This document shows, piece after piece, positions 35,942-44,329 of a DNA stretch of 60,974 nt (position 1 is its first letter; each line of letters starts with the position of its first letter). The stretch lies in contig JAZQMQ010000030.1 in the NCBI GenBank assembly GCA_045543555.1, positions 1 to 60,974 on the forward strand, written 5' to 3'. The notes below the pieces were generated by a model. The model was not told the origin of the DNA. It searched no databases and saw only the letters and a program-made list of their open reading frames with translations. Source of the DNA: Colimorpha_A sp045543555 (GTDB lineage Bacteria; Bacillota; Clostridia; Oscillospirales; CAG-272). The position numbers were made by a program, and so were the translations under genes.

Positions 35942-36778
35942 TTATAAAGACTCGATGTAGGCGTTGATCTCAGCTACAGCCTGCTCGTACTGCTCCTTGT
36001 TGGGAGCAGAGCCATGCCACTTAACGTTGTTTTCCATGAAGGAAACGCCCTTACCCTTAACACAGTTACAAACGATAGCGGTGGGCTTGCCCTCACAAGC
36101 GTGAGCTGCCTTTACAGCCGCGTCGATCTGCTCGATATCGTGGCCGTCGATTACGATAACGTTCCACTTGAACGCCTCGAACTTCTTGTCGATGGGGGTG
36201 GGGTCAACGACCTCGGTGACGGGGCCGTCGATCTGGAGACCGTTGAAGTCAACGAAAATGCAGAGATTGTCGAGCTTCTTGTGTGCAGCGAACATTGCCG
36301 CCTCCCAAACTTGTCCCTCTTCGCACTCACCGTCGCCGAGAATAGCGTAGGTGTAGTAGCTCTTGCCGGTGATTTTAGCGGAAAGCGCCATGCCGCAAGC
36401 CGCGGAGATACCGAGGCCGAGAGAACCGGTTGTCATATCAACACCGGGGGTGTGCTTCATATCGGGGTGACCCTGAAGATAGCTGTCTGCCTGACGGAGA
36501 GTCTTAAGATCCTCCTTAGGAATAAAGCCCTTAGCCGCAAGTGCAGCATAAAGACCGGGAGCTGTGTGTCCCTTAGAAAGAACGAGGCGGTCACGGTCTG
36601 CCCACTTGGGGTCGTCTGCCTTTACGTTCATTGCCTCAAAATAGAGATATGCGAGAATGTCTGAAATGGACAGCGATCCGCCGGGATGTCCCGAGCTTGC
36701 GCTGTAAACACCCTCAAGTGCACCAAGCTTGATCTCGGCACTCTTGAGCTTCAGTTCTTTTAATTTGTTTTGATCCAT
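35942..36778 (-). CDS. Transketolase, N-terminal subunit
   Basis: A 278-residue thiamine diphosphate-binding half with ASSGHPGGSLS near residue 25, LSKGHTAPGLYAALA, TTGSLGLGISAACGMAL and the cofactor motif GDGECEEGQVWEAAMFA followed by FVDFNG. It pairs with the C-terminal subunit encoded next. It has its own promoter and a GGAGGC ribosome site, with divergent transcription from the hemolysin III-type gene. Confidence 0.95.
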   Translation of the reverse strand: MDQNKLKELKLKSAEIKLGALEGVYSASSGHPGGSLSISDILAYLYFEAMNVKADDPKWADRDRLVLSKGHTAPGLYAALAAKGFIPKEDLKTLRQADSYLQGHPDMKHTPGVDMTTGSLGLGISAACGMALSAKITGKSYYTYAILGDGECEEGQVWEAAMFAAHKKLDNLCIFVDFNGLQIDGPVTEVVDPTPIDKKFEAFKWNVIVIDGHDIEQIDAAVKAAHACEGKPTAIVCNCVKGKGVSFMENNVKWHGSAPNKEQYEQAVAEINAYIESL

Positions 36779-36816
36779 TGTTTGCCTCCGTAGAAGTTAT
36801 TTTTCCATACATAGTT

Positions 36817-36845
36817 ATTGTACCGCTTTTTGACCGTTTTGTCAA
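36817..36845 (-). promoter_or_regulatory. Transketolase promoter
   Basis: Minus-strand TTGACA (36840-36845), a 17-nt spacer and TACAAT (36817-36822). Confidence 0.8.
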
Positions 36846-36893
36846 TCGTTTTATTACATTTTAAGCCACATAAAAAACATTTTGATGCGCCTC

Positions 36894-36922
36894 TTGACAA
36901 AAGCATCATAATGTGATATCAT
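36894..36922 (+). promoter_or_regulatory. Promoter of the hemolysin III-family gene
   Basis: TTGACA (36894-36899), a 17-nt spacer and TATCAT (36917-36922), 47 nt before the start codon. Confidence 0.75.
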
Positions 36923-36969
36923 AATATCCATAATTATGTTTTGTAATTTCGGTAATCGCGAGGTAAAAT

Positions 36970-37638
36970 ATGAAGAGAACAAAACTGTCAGACCGCCCCT
37001 TTCCGACCTATTCAAAAACAGAGGAGCTTCTTCACAGCATTTCACACGCCATAGGTGCGGTTTTCGGGATCGTAGCCCTTATTCTCTCGGTGATCAAGGC
37101 ATCATCGGATGATGCGTGGGCAGTCACAGGCGCGGCAATATACGGCGCTTCAATGATAATACTCTACGCCGCATCAAGCGTATATCACGCGGTGAAGCCG
37201 GGAATAACCAAGCAGGTCATGAGAATAATTGACCATTCGACGATAAATTTGCTCATCGCAGGAACCTACACCCCCATACTTCTCTGCTCCGTCAGCGAGA
37301 TATCGCAAAAGTGGGCTTGGATAATTTTTGTTATCGTATGGGGCTTTGGAATAATCGCCGCGGTATTGACCTCGATCGACCTTAAGGCATACTCAAAATT
37401 CGCAATGATCTGCTACATCGGAATGGGATGGTCAATATTTCTCGCAGGCGATACGATATTCAAGGCTCTGCCGATCAGAGCGTTCATTTACCTTTTGTCT
37501 GGTGGCATCGCGTACACAATCGGAGCTGTGATCTACGGCATAGGCAAGAAGAAAAAATACTTCCATTTTATTTTTCACCTATTTGCCCTTCTCGGAAGCG
37601 TTCTGCAATTCATTTGCGTATACTGGTTCGTTATATAA
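36970..37638 (+). CDS. Hemolysin III / PAQR family membrane protein
   Basis: A 222-residue protein with seven hydrophobic segments and the PAQR histidine motifs: HSISHAIGAVFG near residue 22, SSVYHAVKPG, and DHSTINLLIAGTYTPI; a C-terminal HFIFHLFALLGS completes the metal-binding set. The family includes the bacterial YqfA/hemolysin III proteins, suggested to be membrane hydrolases or to affect membrane properties; haemolysis is not established for most of them. It is monocistronic, with its own promoter and a strong terminator. Confidence 0.92.
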   Translation: MKRTKLSDRPFPTYSKTEELLHSISHAIGAVFGIVALILSVIKASSDDAWAVTGAAIYGASMIILYAASSVYHAVKPGITKQVMRIIDHSTINLLIAGTYTPILLCSVSEISQKWAWIIFVIVWGFGIIAAVLTSIDLKAYSKFAMICYIGMGWSIFLAGDTIFKALPIRAFIYLLSGGIAYTIGAVIYGIGKKKKYFHFIFHLFALLGSVLQFICVYWFVI

Positions 37639-37642
37639 ATAC

Positions 37643-37672
37643 AAAAAGACCGCGGATAACCGCGGTCTTTCG
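37643..37672 (+). terminator. Intrinsic terminator of the hemolysin III-family gene
   Basis: AAAGACCGCGG-ATAA-CCGCGGTCTTT, five nucleotides after the stop. The T-tract is short, but the A-rich left side makes it plausible on both strands, so it may also end the 6S-like RNA. Confidence 0.85.
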
Positions 37673-37684
37673 TTATTAAAATGT

Positions 37685-37888
37685 ACCCCGCCGAGCCGTG
37701 TAGACGACCATTGAGAAACCCGCCTGTGCAGGTTGGTGCCCTCTCGTGTCGCTTGTGCTTCCAACGTCTCGGTCTCACGTGACATAAGCAGGTGAGGCGA
37801 GGAGGCCTGCATACCCTGAGCACGAAGAAAAAGCTCCATTTATCTCTTGTAGGTTTTAACAGCCTGACTATCACGCACTAAGCAGGAA
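37685..37888 (-). ncRNA. ssrS: 6S-like RNA
   Basis: A 200-nt, GC-rich, non-coding stretch immediately after the DUF1292 gene on the same strand. Its ends pair: CCUGC (37882-37886) with GCGGG (37687-37691), continued by AGU-CGUG-UAG with CUA-CACG-GCU. Inside, GAGACC pairs with GGUUUC and AACCUG with CGGGUU, leaving an A/U-rich open region in the 5' half. That rod with a large central bubble is the shape of 6S RNA, which mimics an open promoter and holds sigma-A RNA polymerase in stationary phase. No open frame here is credible. A bidirectional terminator lies just beyond. I could not run a covariance search, so the family call is by structure and recollection. Confidence 0.6.
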
Positions 37889-37893
37889 AGGTA

Positions 37894-38181
37894 TTATTCC
37901 TCGTCGTAGTCGACCTCTCCGAAGAGCTCGTCGTTGAAGAAATCGGCAACACGGTCAAATTCATCGTCATCATCGATGGTAACCAGAATTTCCTCGCCGC
38001 TTTCCTCATCGTCCTCAACCTTGAGAATAACGTATTCCTCGTTATCATTATCCTCAATGGGCACAAGTGCAAGGTAAGTATTTCCGTCGATCTCCTGGCT
38101 TCCGAGAAGCTCAAACTGCTTTTCGTTGCCATCCTCGTCGGTTAAAGTGAAAATTTCTTCATTAAAAAGTTCGTCTGCCAT
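37894..38181 (-). CDS. DUF1292 family protein (YrzB-like)
   Basis: A 95-residue, very acidic protein with the DUF1292 layout: IFTLTDEDGNEKQFELLG at residues 9-26, YLALVPIED, then EEYVILKVEDDE. The C-terminus adds a long Asp/Glu tail. The family is widespread in Firmicutes, usually near ruvX-type genes, and has no known function. Here it stands alone between a promoter and the 6S-like RNA, with which it may share a transcript. Confidence 0.9.
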   Translation of the reverse strand: MADELFNEEIFTLTDEDGNEKQFELLGSQEIDGNTYLALVPIEDNDNEEYVILKVEDDEESGEEILVTIDDDDEFDRVADFFNDELFGEVDYDEE

Positions 38182-38229
38182 GGTCTTTCTCCTTTCAAAG
38201 CGAAAAGATGATGTCTTATTTACAGTACT

Positions 38230-38258
38230 ATTGTATACTATTTTTTCAGTTTTGTCAA
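38230..38258 (-). promoter_or_regulatory. Promoter of the DUF1292 gene (and possibly the 6S-like RNA)
   Basis: Minus-strand TTGACA (38253-38258), a 17-nt spacer and TACAAT (38230-38235). Confidence 0.78.
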
Positions 38259-38280
38259 TCGTTTGCGCGAAATTGATCCA

Positions 38281-39042
38281 TTAAGTCTTCGACATATGCA
38301 TTACAATACCGTGAGGGAGCACCTTCGCAAGGAAGCGGTATAGCTTAAAAAACGCTCTGGGAGTGTATATTCCCCTACCCTTTGATGCATGACGGAGCGA
38401 TCTTTCGGCAGCCATTGCAGGATTGACTCTGGGAAGGGTATCGAACGTATGAGAAGCCCCTTTTTCAATACCTGCCGCGGGAAGAAACTCTGTATCCATG
38501 GGACCGGGGCAAACTGCAAGAACGTTAATTCCCTTCTTCTTAAGCTCGAAACGAAGAGATTTCGAGAAAGAAAGCACGTAAGCCTTCGTGGAACAATATA
38601 CCGTCATTCTGGGATTCGGAGCGAAGGAAGCGATGGAGCATACGTTTACTGCAAAGCTACCTCTTGTCATATACGGAAGTGAAACGGAAGTAACTGCGGT
38701 GAGCGCCTTGTTGTTAAGGTCGATCATGCCTGTTTGAGATGCCGTTTCCATAGTGTCAAAATCACCAAGGGTTCCGTATCCCGCATTATTTACCAATATC
38801 CTTATTTCCGGCTTTTCGCTCTCAAGCATATCCGACAATGTCTTATAGCTTTCGTCCTTTGTCAGATCGATGGATACGGGAAATATCTTATTTTCTCCGT
38901 ACTTTTCCTTCAGCTCATTCAGACGGTCGGTACGACGTGCCACAACCCATATTTCCTCAATATCGGTATATTTTTCGGCAATAACCCTCACGTACTCCCT
39001 ACCGAGTCCCGAGGACGCACCTGTTACAATTGCAATCTTCAT
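38281..39042 (-). CDS. Short-chain dehydrogenase/reductase
   Basis: A 253-residue classical SDR: cofactor motif VTGASSGLGREY near residue 6, structural NNAGYGT near 88, and the catalytic Ser with the YxxxK pair in YCSTKAYV near 155. Basic residues in ARRTDRL after the second strand suggest a preference for NADP(H). The C-terminal region is longer than minimal SDRs and hydrophobic (FLAKVLPHGIVMHM), like the membrane-associated YqjQ-type group. The substrate is unknown. It is the last gene of the minus-strand run from rimI through dnaI, 15 nt after the dnaI stop. Confidence 0.9.
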   Translation of the reverse strand: MKIAIVTGASSGLGREYVRVIAEKYTDIEEIWVVARRTDRLNELKEKYGENKIFPVSIDLTKDESYKTLSDMLESEKPEIRILVNNAGYGTLGDFDTMETASQTGMIDLNNKALTAVTSVSLPYMTRGSFAVNVCSIASFAPNPRMTVYCSTKAYVLSFSKSLRFELKKKGINVLAVCPGPMDTEFLPAAGIEKGASHTFDTLPRVNPAMAAERSLRHASKGRGIYTPRAFFKLYRFLAKVLPHGIVMHMSKT

Positions 39043-39057
39043 ATATTATATTCCCTT

Positions 39058-40035
39058 TCAATCAAGCTTTAATTCACGCATATCCCTTCCCATGAACATA
39101 ACGGGAAGAAATTCTCCGAAAAGTCGCGAGGTGATTCGGTCGGAATAGCGTTTTTTCAGATCGTCACGGGTAAGATTGGTGTTTATAATTACGGTTTTCC
39201 CTTTATTGAGTCTTGAATTTATAATGTTGTATAGGCAAGAAACAGTAAACTGATTAGTCATCTCGGTTCCGAGATCATCGATTATGAGAAGATCACAATC
39301 GAAATATCTTTCAGTTCGGTTATCCTCATTTTCATCACGATTATATGAGCGCCCAAATCTTTCATATTCAAAAGCAGAGAAAAGATTTTGAGCGGTCTCG
39401 CAAATGACGTCGTATCCTCTGGATATCACCTTCCCTGTTATTGCGGCAGACAGATGAGTTTTTCCAAGACCGGTTCCGCCTATAAAAAGAAGATTTGGGG
39501 AGCTGTTTTCATAGCTATCTGCATATTTTTTGCAGAACGATGATATCATTTCGGCGTTGGACGCAGCATTTTTGTCCTTCTGCAATCCGGGATTGAAATT
39601 TTCAAAGGTCTTTGTTCTGATAAGCGTACCTATTCCCGAGCTTTCATATCCCGCCAGAACAAGCTTTTCCTTCATACAACGGCACATATTTATATCTACA
39701 AAACCGCTGTCCGAGCATTCATTGCATTCATATTTAACATCGGTATAATCCGAGGGAATACCGTACGTTTTCATGAGAGAGGCTCTCTTTTTTTGCAGTG
39801 TTTCACTTTCAAGCCTGATTTTTGCAAGCTCGCTTTCGAGCTTTTCATCCTTGTACCTTACGGTCGCCTCAAATATTTTAAGTCCCGTCATAGAAAGGAG
39901 GTCATCGATTTCTCTTATATCGGGATAACGGATACCAAGCTCACGCTTTTTGTTTTGAGCTTCTTCCTGAGCCCTTAAAGCCTTACCTTCATATTCCCGC
40001 TTTATTCTGCGGTAATTTTCTCTGCTGAATCCCAT
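39058..40035 (-). CDS. DnaI/DnaC-type helicase loader ATPase
   Basis: A 325-residue AAA+ protein. A coiled N-terminal region is followed by a zinc-binding cluster (CNECSDSGFVDINMCRC near residues 103-119), then the ATPase: Walker A FIGGTGLGKTHLS near 180, Walker B LLIIDDLGTE near 240, and sensor/arginine-finger residues in SDRITSRLFG. The family loads the replicative helicase DnaB/DnaC with DnaD during initiation and restart. It directly follows the DnaD gene (TAATG overlap), as in Clostridia. Confidence 0.92.
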   Translation of the reverse strand: MGFSRENYRRIKREYEGKALRAQEEAQNKKRELGIRYPDIREIDDLLSMTGLKIFEATVRYKDEKLESELAKIRLESETLQKKRASLMKTYGIPSDYTDVKYECNECSDSGFVDINMCRCMKEKLVLAGYESSGIGTLIRTKTFENFNPGLQKDKNAASNAEMISSFCKKYADSYENSSPNLLFIGGTGLGKTHLSAAITGKVISRGYDVICETAQNLFSAFEYERFGRSYNRDENEDNRTERYFDCDLLIIDDLGTEMTNQFTVSCLYNIINSRLNKGKTVIINTNLTRDDLKKRYSDRITSRLFGEFLPVMFMGRDMRELKLD

Positions 40036-41016
40036 TTAATCCCCTCCTTCTCCGTTATTTGCCGAATTCATTATAGCATAGCTTCGCTTTAACGCCTTCT
40101 CAAAAAACTCCTCTGTGTTAAAGCTTACGCCGTCGTTTTTATCGGATTTTGATTCTTTTTCTTTAAATTTTGCGACGTACGTGTCTGATTTTTTAAAGTC
40201 ATCGGATGCTTTTTCCGCCTGTTCAACGCTTGTGATACCGCTGTCGTGCCAATCGGAAAGTATCTTCGACATATATTCCAAAGACGCCTTGCCCGTATTA
40301 TTTACGGATATTTCATAGGAGCATTCTATAAGCTCGATGGGCATTCCCCATTCGTTAAGCCATTTTTCAAAAAAGGTCTTTTGCTTCTTTGTGAACGGGC
40401 GGTCGCCCATGTCAAACATTTTTGCCAGCTTATATTTTGAACTGTTACGTCTTTCGCTGTCCTTTATGTACTTTTGAAGCTGATCGGTGGTGCATATTCC
40501 CTGATTATAAAGAGAGTACGCGCTTCTTTCGAGATAGCTCACGCTCATCTTTCGATCGGTAGCATCAAGCTTCTCATAGTAGTAGCAGAACATAAGATAA
40601 AGCGTATCGCAGTCAAACCCCAATGTCGAATTAAGCGACACAAGCTTTGAGACGTCGGTAGGCGTAAACACCTTTCCGCAAAGGGCTTCACAAGCCTCTA
40701 TAAGCTGCTTGAGCGCATTATTCTCGGATATCTTTTGCGCAATGGTCTCGCCCGTGAGATTTTTGGTCTCAGACGTGGGAACAAGCTTTTTCTCGGGCTC
40801 AAGGAGTCCTTTTTTTCTAAGCGAGGAAACAGTATTTTCAAGCTCCTCCTGTGTGCAGCCAAGCTGTTCCGCGAGCATTGCATCGTCGGCATCGCATAGA
40901 GCTCTGTCGTAGGAGAGAAGCATAAGAAAACGTATTTGCAGAATATCGTCGCACGCAAGAAGCGCCGCTGTCGGAAGACATACCGCGCCGTCTTTGAATA
41001 TTACGGCATACTTCAT
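40036..41016 (-). CDS. DnaD domain primosomal protein
   Basis: A 326-residue protein with an N-terminal winged-helix-like part (AEQLGCTQEELENTVSSLRK) and two DnaD-type domains. The second contains KTFFEKWLNEWGMPIELIECSYEISVNN-like sequence ending in YMSKILSDWHDSGITSVEQA. DnaD-like proteins remodel the origin and help the loader encoded next to bring in the helicase. Its start overlaps the Rex-like gene stop by four bases and its stop overlaps the dnaI start, so the three are translationally coupled. Confidence 0.88.
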   Translation of the reverse strand: MKYAVIFKDGAVCLPTAALLACDDILQIRFLMLLSYDRALCDADDAMLAEQLGCTQEELENTVSSLRKKGLLEPEKKLVPTSETKNLTGETIAQKISENNALKQLIEACEALCGKVFTPTDVSKLVSLNSTLGFDCDTLYLMFCYYYEKLDATDRKMSVSYLERSAYSLYNQGICTTDQLQKYIKDSERRNSSKYKLAKMFDMGDRPFTKKQKTFFEKWLNEWGMPIELIECSYEISVNNTGKASLEYMSKILSDWHDSGITSVEQAEKASDDFKKSDTYVAKFKEKESKSDKNDGVSFNTEEFFEKALKRSYAIMNSANNGEGGD

Positions 41017-41606
41017 TTGCCTTCTCCCTTTCTTTCATTGTATCTGACCTCGCACATAAGGCCCATAATGATATCGCCTATAGGAAGGTTCAACACCGGC
41101 ACGTCAAGCTCGATATCCTTTTGTGTCATATTCCAGACGCCTCTGATCTTTGACGCTGAAAGAGCCTTGATAAGCATGGGAAAATCGTGGCACTCGGTAA
41201 TTACCGCAATATCCGCCTTTATACCCACAAGTCTGTCATAGGTTCTTTCGTCAAGAGTGATTATGTCGGTGACCGTGATCCCTCTGCCCTCCAGCTTTTC
41301 TATTAGGTAGTTATGCTCCGGAGTCGATTTGCCCACAATAACTGCAGTAAGACCATCGGCAACACCGAGCTCACGGCTTATATCGGTATAAAGATGCTTT
41401 ACACTGTATCCGTATCCCTGAACTCCCGCGCCCGCAAATTCATTCAGATCTGCGCGAACCTGAGAGGGAGTGATATCCAGCATCTGTGCCAAAGTTGCGG
41501 AGCTGATCTTCACCTCGCCGTTCATCAGACATTCACGGAGACAGCGGAAGTATCTCGGAAGTCTTTTTGATCTTGTACCTGCAACATATACGCTTTTGAT
41601 ACTCAT
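41013..41606 (-). CDS. Rex-like regulator with a divergent nucleotide-binding motif
   Basis: A 197-residue protein with a clear Rex winged helix (LPRYFRCLRECL, SSATLAQMLDITPSQVRADLNEFAG, GYGYSVKHLY) and the Rex C-terminal pattern (GVWNMTQKDIELDVPVLNLP, GDIIMGLMCEVRY). In the Rossmann domain the usual GxGxxG NAD(H) loop is absent: the strand reads TAVIVGKSTPEHNYL. The protein is also about 15 residues shorter than typical Rex. True Rex senses the NADH/NAD+ ratio and represses fermentation genes; this one may use another ligand or none. It lies between isocitrate dehydrogenase and dnaD. Its start has AAAGGAGACGGCAAA. Confidence 0.82.
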   Translation of the reverse strand: MSIKSVYVAGTRSKRLPRYFRCLRECLMNGEVKISSATLAQMLDITPSQVRADLNEFAGAGVQGYGYSVKHLYTDISRELGVADGLTAVIVGKSTPEHNYLIEKLEGRGITVTDIITLDERTYDRLVGIKADIAVITECHDFPMLIKALSASKIRGVWNMTQKDIELDVPVLNLPIGDIIMGLMCEVRYNERKGEGK

Positions 41607-41639
41607 TTTGCCGTCTCCTTTCTTTACTTATTCGCTATA

Positions 41640-42809
41640 TTAAAGATTTTTTAAGGTTTCGTTTACGTAGTTTGTGAACTCTTCGCAGGTCGCACCTGTA
41701 TCGCGGCCCGTGATAACGAGCTTCTTGTCCTCAAACATACAGATATCGAGAGCTCTTGCAAGGCGGTCGCTCTCTGCCTGATATCCGATATGAGAAAGGA
41801 GCATAACTGTTGCACGAAGCATTGAGCAAGGATCTGCATACTTGCCTCTGCCCTCTGCGATCATACGGGGAGCAGAACCGTGAATTGCCTCGAACATAGC
41901 GTATTTCTTACCGATGTTAGCAGATCCTGCAGTACCTACGCCGCCCTGGAATTCTGCTGCCTCATCAGTAATGATATCACCGTAAAGATTGGGAAGAATA
42001 AACACCTGGAATGCGGTGCGTCTCTTCTCATCAACAAGCTTTGCTGTCATAATATCGATGAACCAGTTGTCTGTCTCGATCTCGGGATATTCCTTACCAA
42101 CCTCTTCGCAAAGACGGAGGAACTTACCGTCGGTTGTTTTAATAATATTCGCCTTTGTAACTATGGAAACGCGGTTCTTACCGTTCTTTCTTGCATAATC
42201 ATAAGCCAGACGTGCGATTCTGTTACAGCCCTCTGTGGTCGTTACGCAGAAATCGAGTGCAAGATCGTCGGTTACGTTTACGCCCTGAGAGCCGACAGCA
42301 TAGCTGCCTTCGGTATTCTCACGGAAGAAGGTCCAATCGATTCCCTTGTCGGGAACCTTAACGGGACGTACGTTTGCAAAAAGATCGAGTTTCTTTCTCA
42401 TTGCAACGTTTGCGCTCTCTATATTTGGCCAAGGATCGCCCGCACGGGGAGTTGTGGTCGGTCCCTTGAGGATAACGTCGCACTTATAGAGTTCCTCCAT
42501 GACATCATCAGGAATCGCCTGCATATGAGCTACTCTGTTTTCGATGGTAAGACCGTCGATCACCTTAAATTCGATCTTTCCCGCCTTAACATCATCTGCA
42601 AGAAGGTACTCAAGCACCTTTTTCGACGCGTCGGTAATGATCGGTCCGATTCCGTCTCCGCCGCATACACCGATTACGATCTTATCCAATTTGGAATAAT
42701 CCACAGCGTCTCCCGCTGCATTTATCTTCTCAACTCTTTCAAGCTGTGAGCGAAGCAGAGCCTCATATTTGGTTACAGCTTCTTTGATTTGATTTTCGTA
42801 ATTTGCCAT
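41640..42809 (-). CDS. Isocitrate/isopropylmalate family dehydrogenase, probably isocitrate dehydrogenase
   Basis: A 389-residue beta-decarboxylating dehydrogenase. Motifs: GGDGIGPIIT near residue 50, LKGPTTTPRAGDPWPNIESANVAMRK with the substrate-binding Ser, Asn and Arg, ENTEGSYAVG, KANIIKTTDGKFL with the catalytic Lys, and NLYGDIITDEAAEFQGGVGTAGSANIG with the metal-binding Asp and the cofactor loop. The phosphorylation-site-like SxN loop favours isocitrate over isopropylmalate. It would supply 2-oxoglutarate and reduced cofactor for glutamate synthesis. No leu genes are nearby. It precedes the Rex-like gene by 33 nt. Confidence 0.88.
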   Translation of the reverse strand: MANYENQIKEAVTKYEALLRSQLERVEKINAAGDAVDYSKLDKIVIGVCGGDGIGPIITDASKKVLEYLLADDVKAGKIEFKVIDGLTIENRVAHMQAIPDDVMEELYKCDVILKGPTTTPRAGDPWPNIESANVAMRKKLDLFANVRPVKVPDKGIDWTFFRENTEGSYAVGSQGVNVTDDLALDFCVTTTEGCNRIARLAYDYARKNGKNRVSIVTKANIIKTTDGKFLRLCEEVGKEYPEIETDNWFIDIMTAKLVDEKRRTAFQVFILPNLYGDIITDEAAEFQGGVGTAGSANIGKKYAMFEAIHGSAPRMIAEGRGKYADPCSMLRATVMLLSHIGYQAESDRLARALDICMFEDKKLVITGRDTGATCEEFTNYVNETLKNL

Positions 42810-42834
42810 TTGTTTTTCTCCTTAATAATTGCAT

Positions 42835-43839
42835 TTATTCGCTTACCGCATAAGCGTTGAGCGATGAATCGGCTCTTACACCGTTTATATACTCATAATA
42901 TGCCTGCGCGCCTATCATGGCGGCGTTATCTCCGCAAAGGCTTCTTGGCGGAACGAAAAACTCCATGCCGTTTTTCTTCGCAAAAGCCTCGAGGCATCCC
43001 CTCAAATGTGAATTGGCAGAAACTCCGCCCGCTAAGACCAGCTTACCGTACGGATATTCCTTTATTGCCTCTCCAAGCTTCTTTTCTACCGAGGAGAGCA
43101 CCGATGCGGTAAACGATGCCGCAATATCTTCCTTGGGATAAGGAACGCCCTTCTGCTCCATATTGTGAAGCAAATTTATAATATTTGTCTTAAGTCCGCT
43201 AAATGAAAAGTCCAGGCTACCGTCGTGAAGCGCTGCAGATGGAAACTTATAGGCGTTTTTATCGCCAAGGGATGCAAGTCTATCCATTTCCGCTCCGCCC
43301 GGATACGGTATGCCCATAACTCTCGCAACTTTATCAAAGGCTTCCCCCATGGCATCGTCCTTGGTTCTGCCAACTGTGTTGAAGGTATTATAATCCTTAA
43401 CCTCTATGATCGAGGTGTGACCTCCGGACACTACAAGGGCAAGAAAAGGAGGCGCAAGATTTGGATAAACAAGGTAATTTGCCGCGATATGTCCCCTGAT
43501 GTGATGTACGGGAACAAGCGGGATCCCTCTTGATATCGCAAGAGATTTAGCAAAATTCACACCAACAAGCAAAGCTCCGATAAGTCCCGGACGGTTTGTA
43601 ACGCCTATGGCGTCTATATCGTCGAGTGTAACACCGGCGCTTTCAAGAGCCTCATAGGTAACCCCGGATATTGCCTCACTGTGAGCACGGCTTGCTATTT
43701 CGGGGACGACTCCGCCGTAAAGAGCGTGTGTTGCTATCTGTGATGCAACTATATTTGACAGTATTTTTCTTTCTTCTCCCATTTCGACGACAGCCGCCGA
43801 GGTTTCGTCGCAGGAGCTTTCAATTGACAGTATTTTCAT
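42835..43839 (-). CDS. tsaD: tRNA threonylcarbamoyladenosine transferase TsaD
   Basis: A 334-residue ASKHA-fold protein beginning ILSIESSCDETSAAVV. The iron-binding HIRGHIAANY, the nucleotide-binding SGGHTSIIEV and the C-terminal LAGGVSANSHLR and CGDNAAMIGAQ motifs are intact. With TsaB and TsaE it moves the threonylcarbamoyl group to A37 of ANN-decoding tRNAs. The start overlaps the stop of the rimI gene, the usual neighbour. TsaB and TsaE are not in the window. Confidence 0.96.
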   Translation of the reverse strand: MKILSIESSCDETSAAVVEMGEERKILSNIVASQIATHALYGGVVPEIASRAHSEAISGVTYEALESAGVTLDDIDAIGVTNRPGLIGALLVGVNFAKSLAISRGIPLVPVHHIRGHIAANYLVYPNLAPPFLALVVSGGHTSIIEVKDYNTFNTVGRTKDDAMGEAFDKVARVMGIPYPGGAEMDRLASLGDKNAYKFPSAALHDGSLDFSFSGLKTNIINLLHNMEQKGVPYPKEDIAASFTASVLSSVEKKLGEAIKEYPYGKLVLAGGVSANSHLRGCLEAFAKKNGMEFFVPPRSLCGDNAAMIGAQAYYEYINGVRADSSLNAYAVSE

Positions 43840-44276
43840 ATCTTTTTAGTCATTAACACCGCATCTTCCTGCGGCTTTTTGTAATATTTTTTCCTTAGTC
43901 CGTCGATTTCAAATCCAAAGCCCTCGTATAGACCGATTGCTACACGATTGCTCTGTCTTACTTCAAGGTGCAAAAGCACAGCACCTTTAATTTTCGCTTC
44001 AGTCTCAAGACGGGTCAGAAGCATTTTCCCATAGCCTTTTCCTCGATACTCCGACAGAATCGCAATGTTAACTACGTCGCTTTCGTCAAGCACCGTCATT
44101 ATACCGCCATACCCGATGGTTTTTCCGTCACAAACAAGCTTGATAAACAAGTAATTTGAGTCATTTAAGGCTTCTTCGATGCTGTTTTTGCTCCATGGAG
44201 CGCTGAAGCAAGAACTTTCAATATACGAAAGATCATCTGCGTCAAGCACATCCGCAACATTTATCTCTATCATCAT
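43836..44276 (-). CDS. rimI: Ribosomal protein S18-alanine N-acetyltransferase-like GNAT
   Basis: A 146-residue GNAT acetyltransferase with the acetyl-CoA loop LSEYRGKGYGKMLL near residue 75 and the RimI-type HLEVRQSNRVAIGLYEGFGFE segment. RimI acetylates the N-terminus of S18. Position directly before tsaD with a 4-nt overlap is the standard arrangement in Firmicutes. Two adjacent ATG codons (44276, 44273) could both serve as start. Confidence 0.9.
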   Translation of the reverse strand: MMIEINVADVLDADDLSYIESSCFSAPWSKNSIEEALNDSNYLFIKLVCDGKTIGYGGIMTVLDESDVVNIAILSEYRGKGYGKMLLTRLETEAKIKGAVLLHLEVRQSNRVAIGLYEGFGFEIDGLRKKYYKKPQEDAVLMTKKI

Positions 44277-44329
44277 TCACCTTCAAGCACCGAGCAAATA
44301 TGTTCTCGGGCCCAGTCACAACTTATCGG

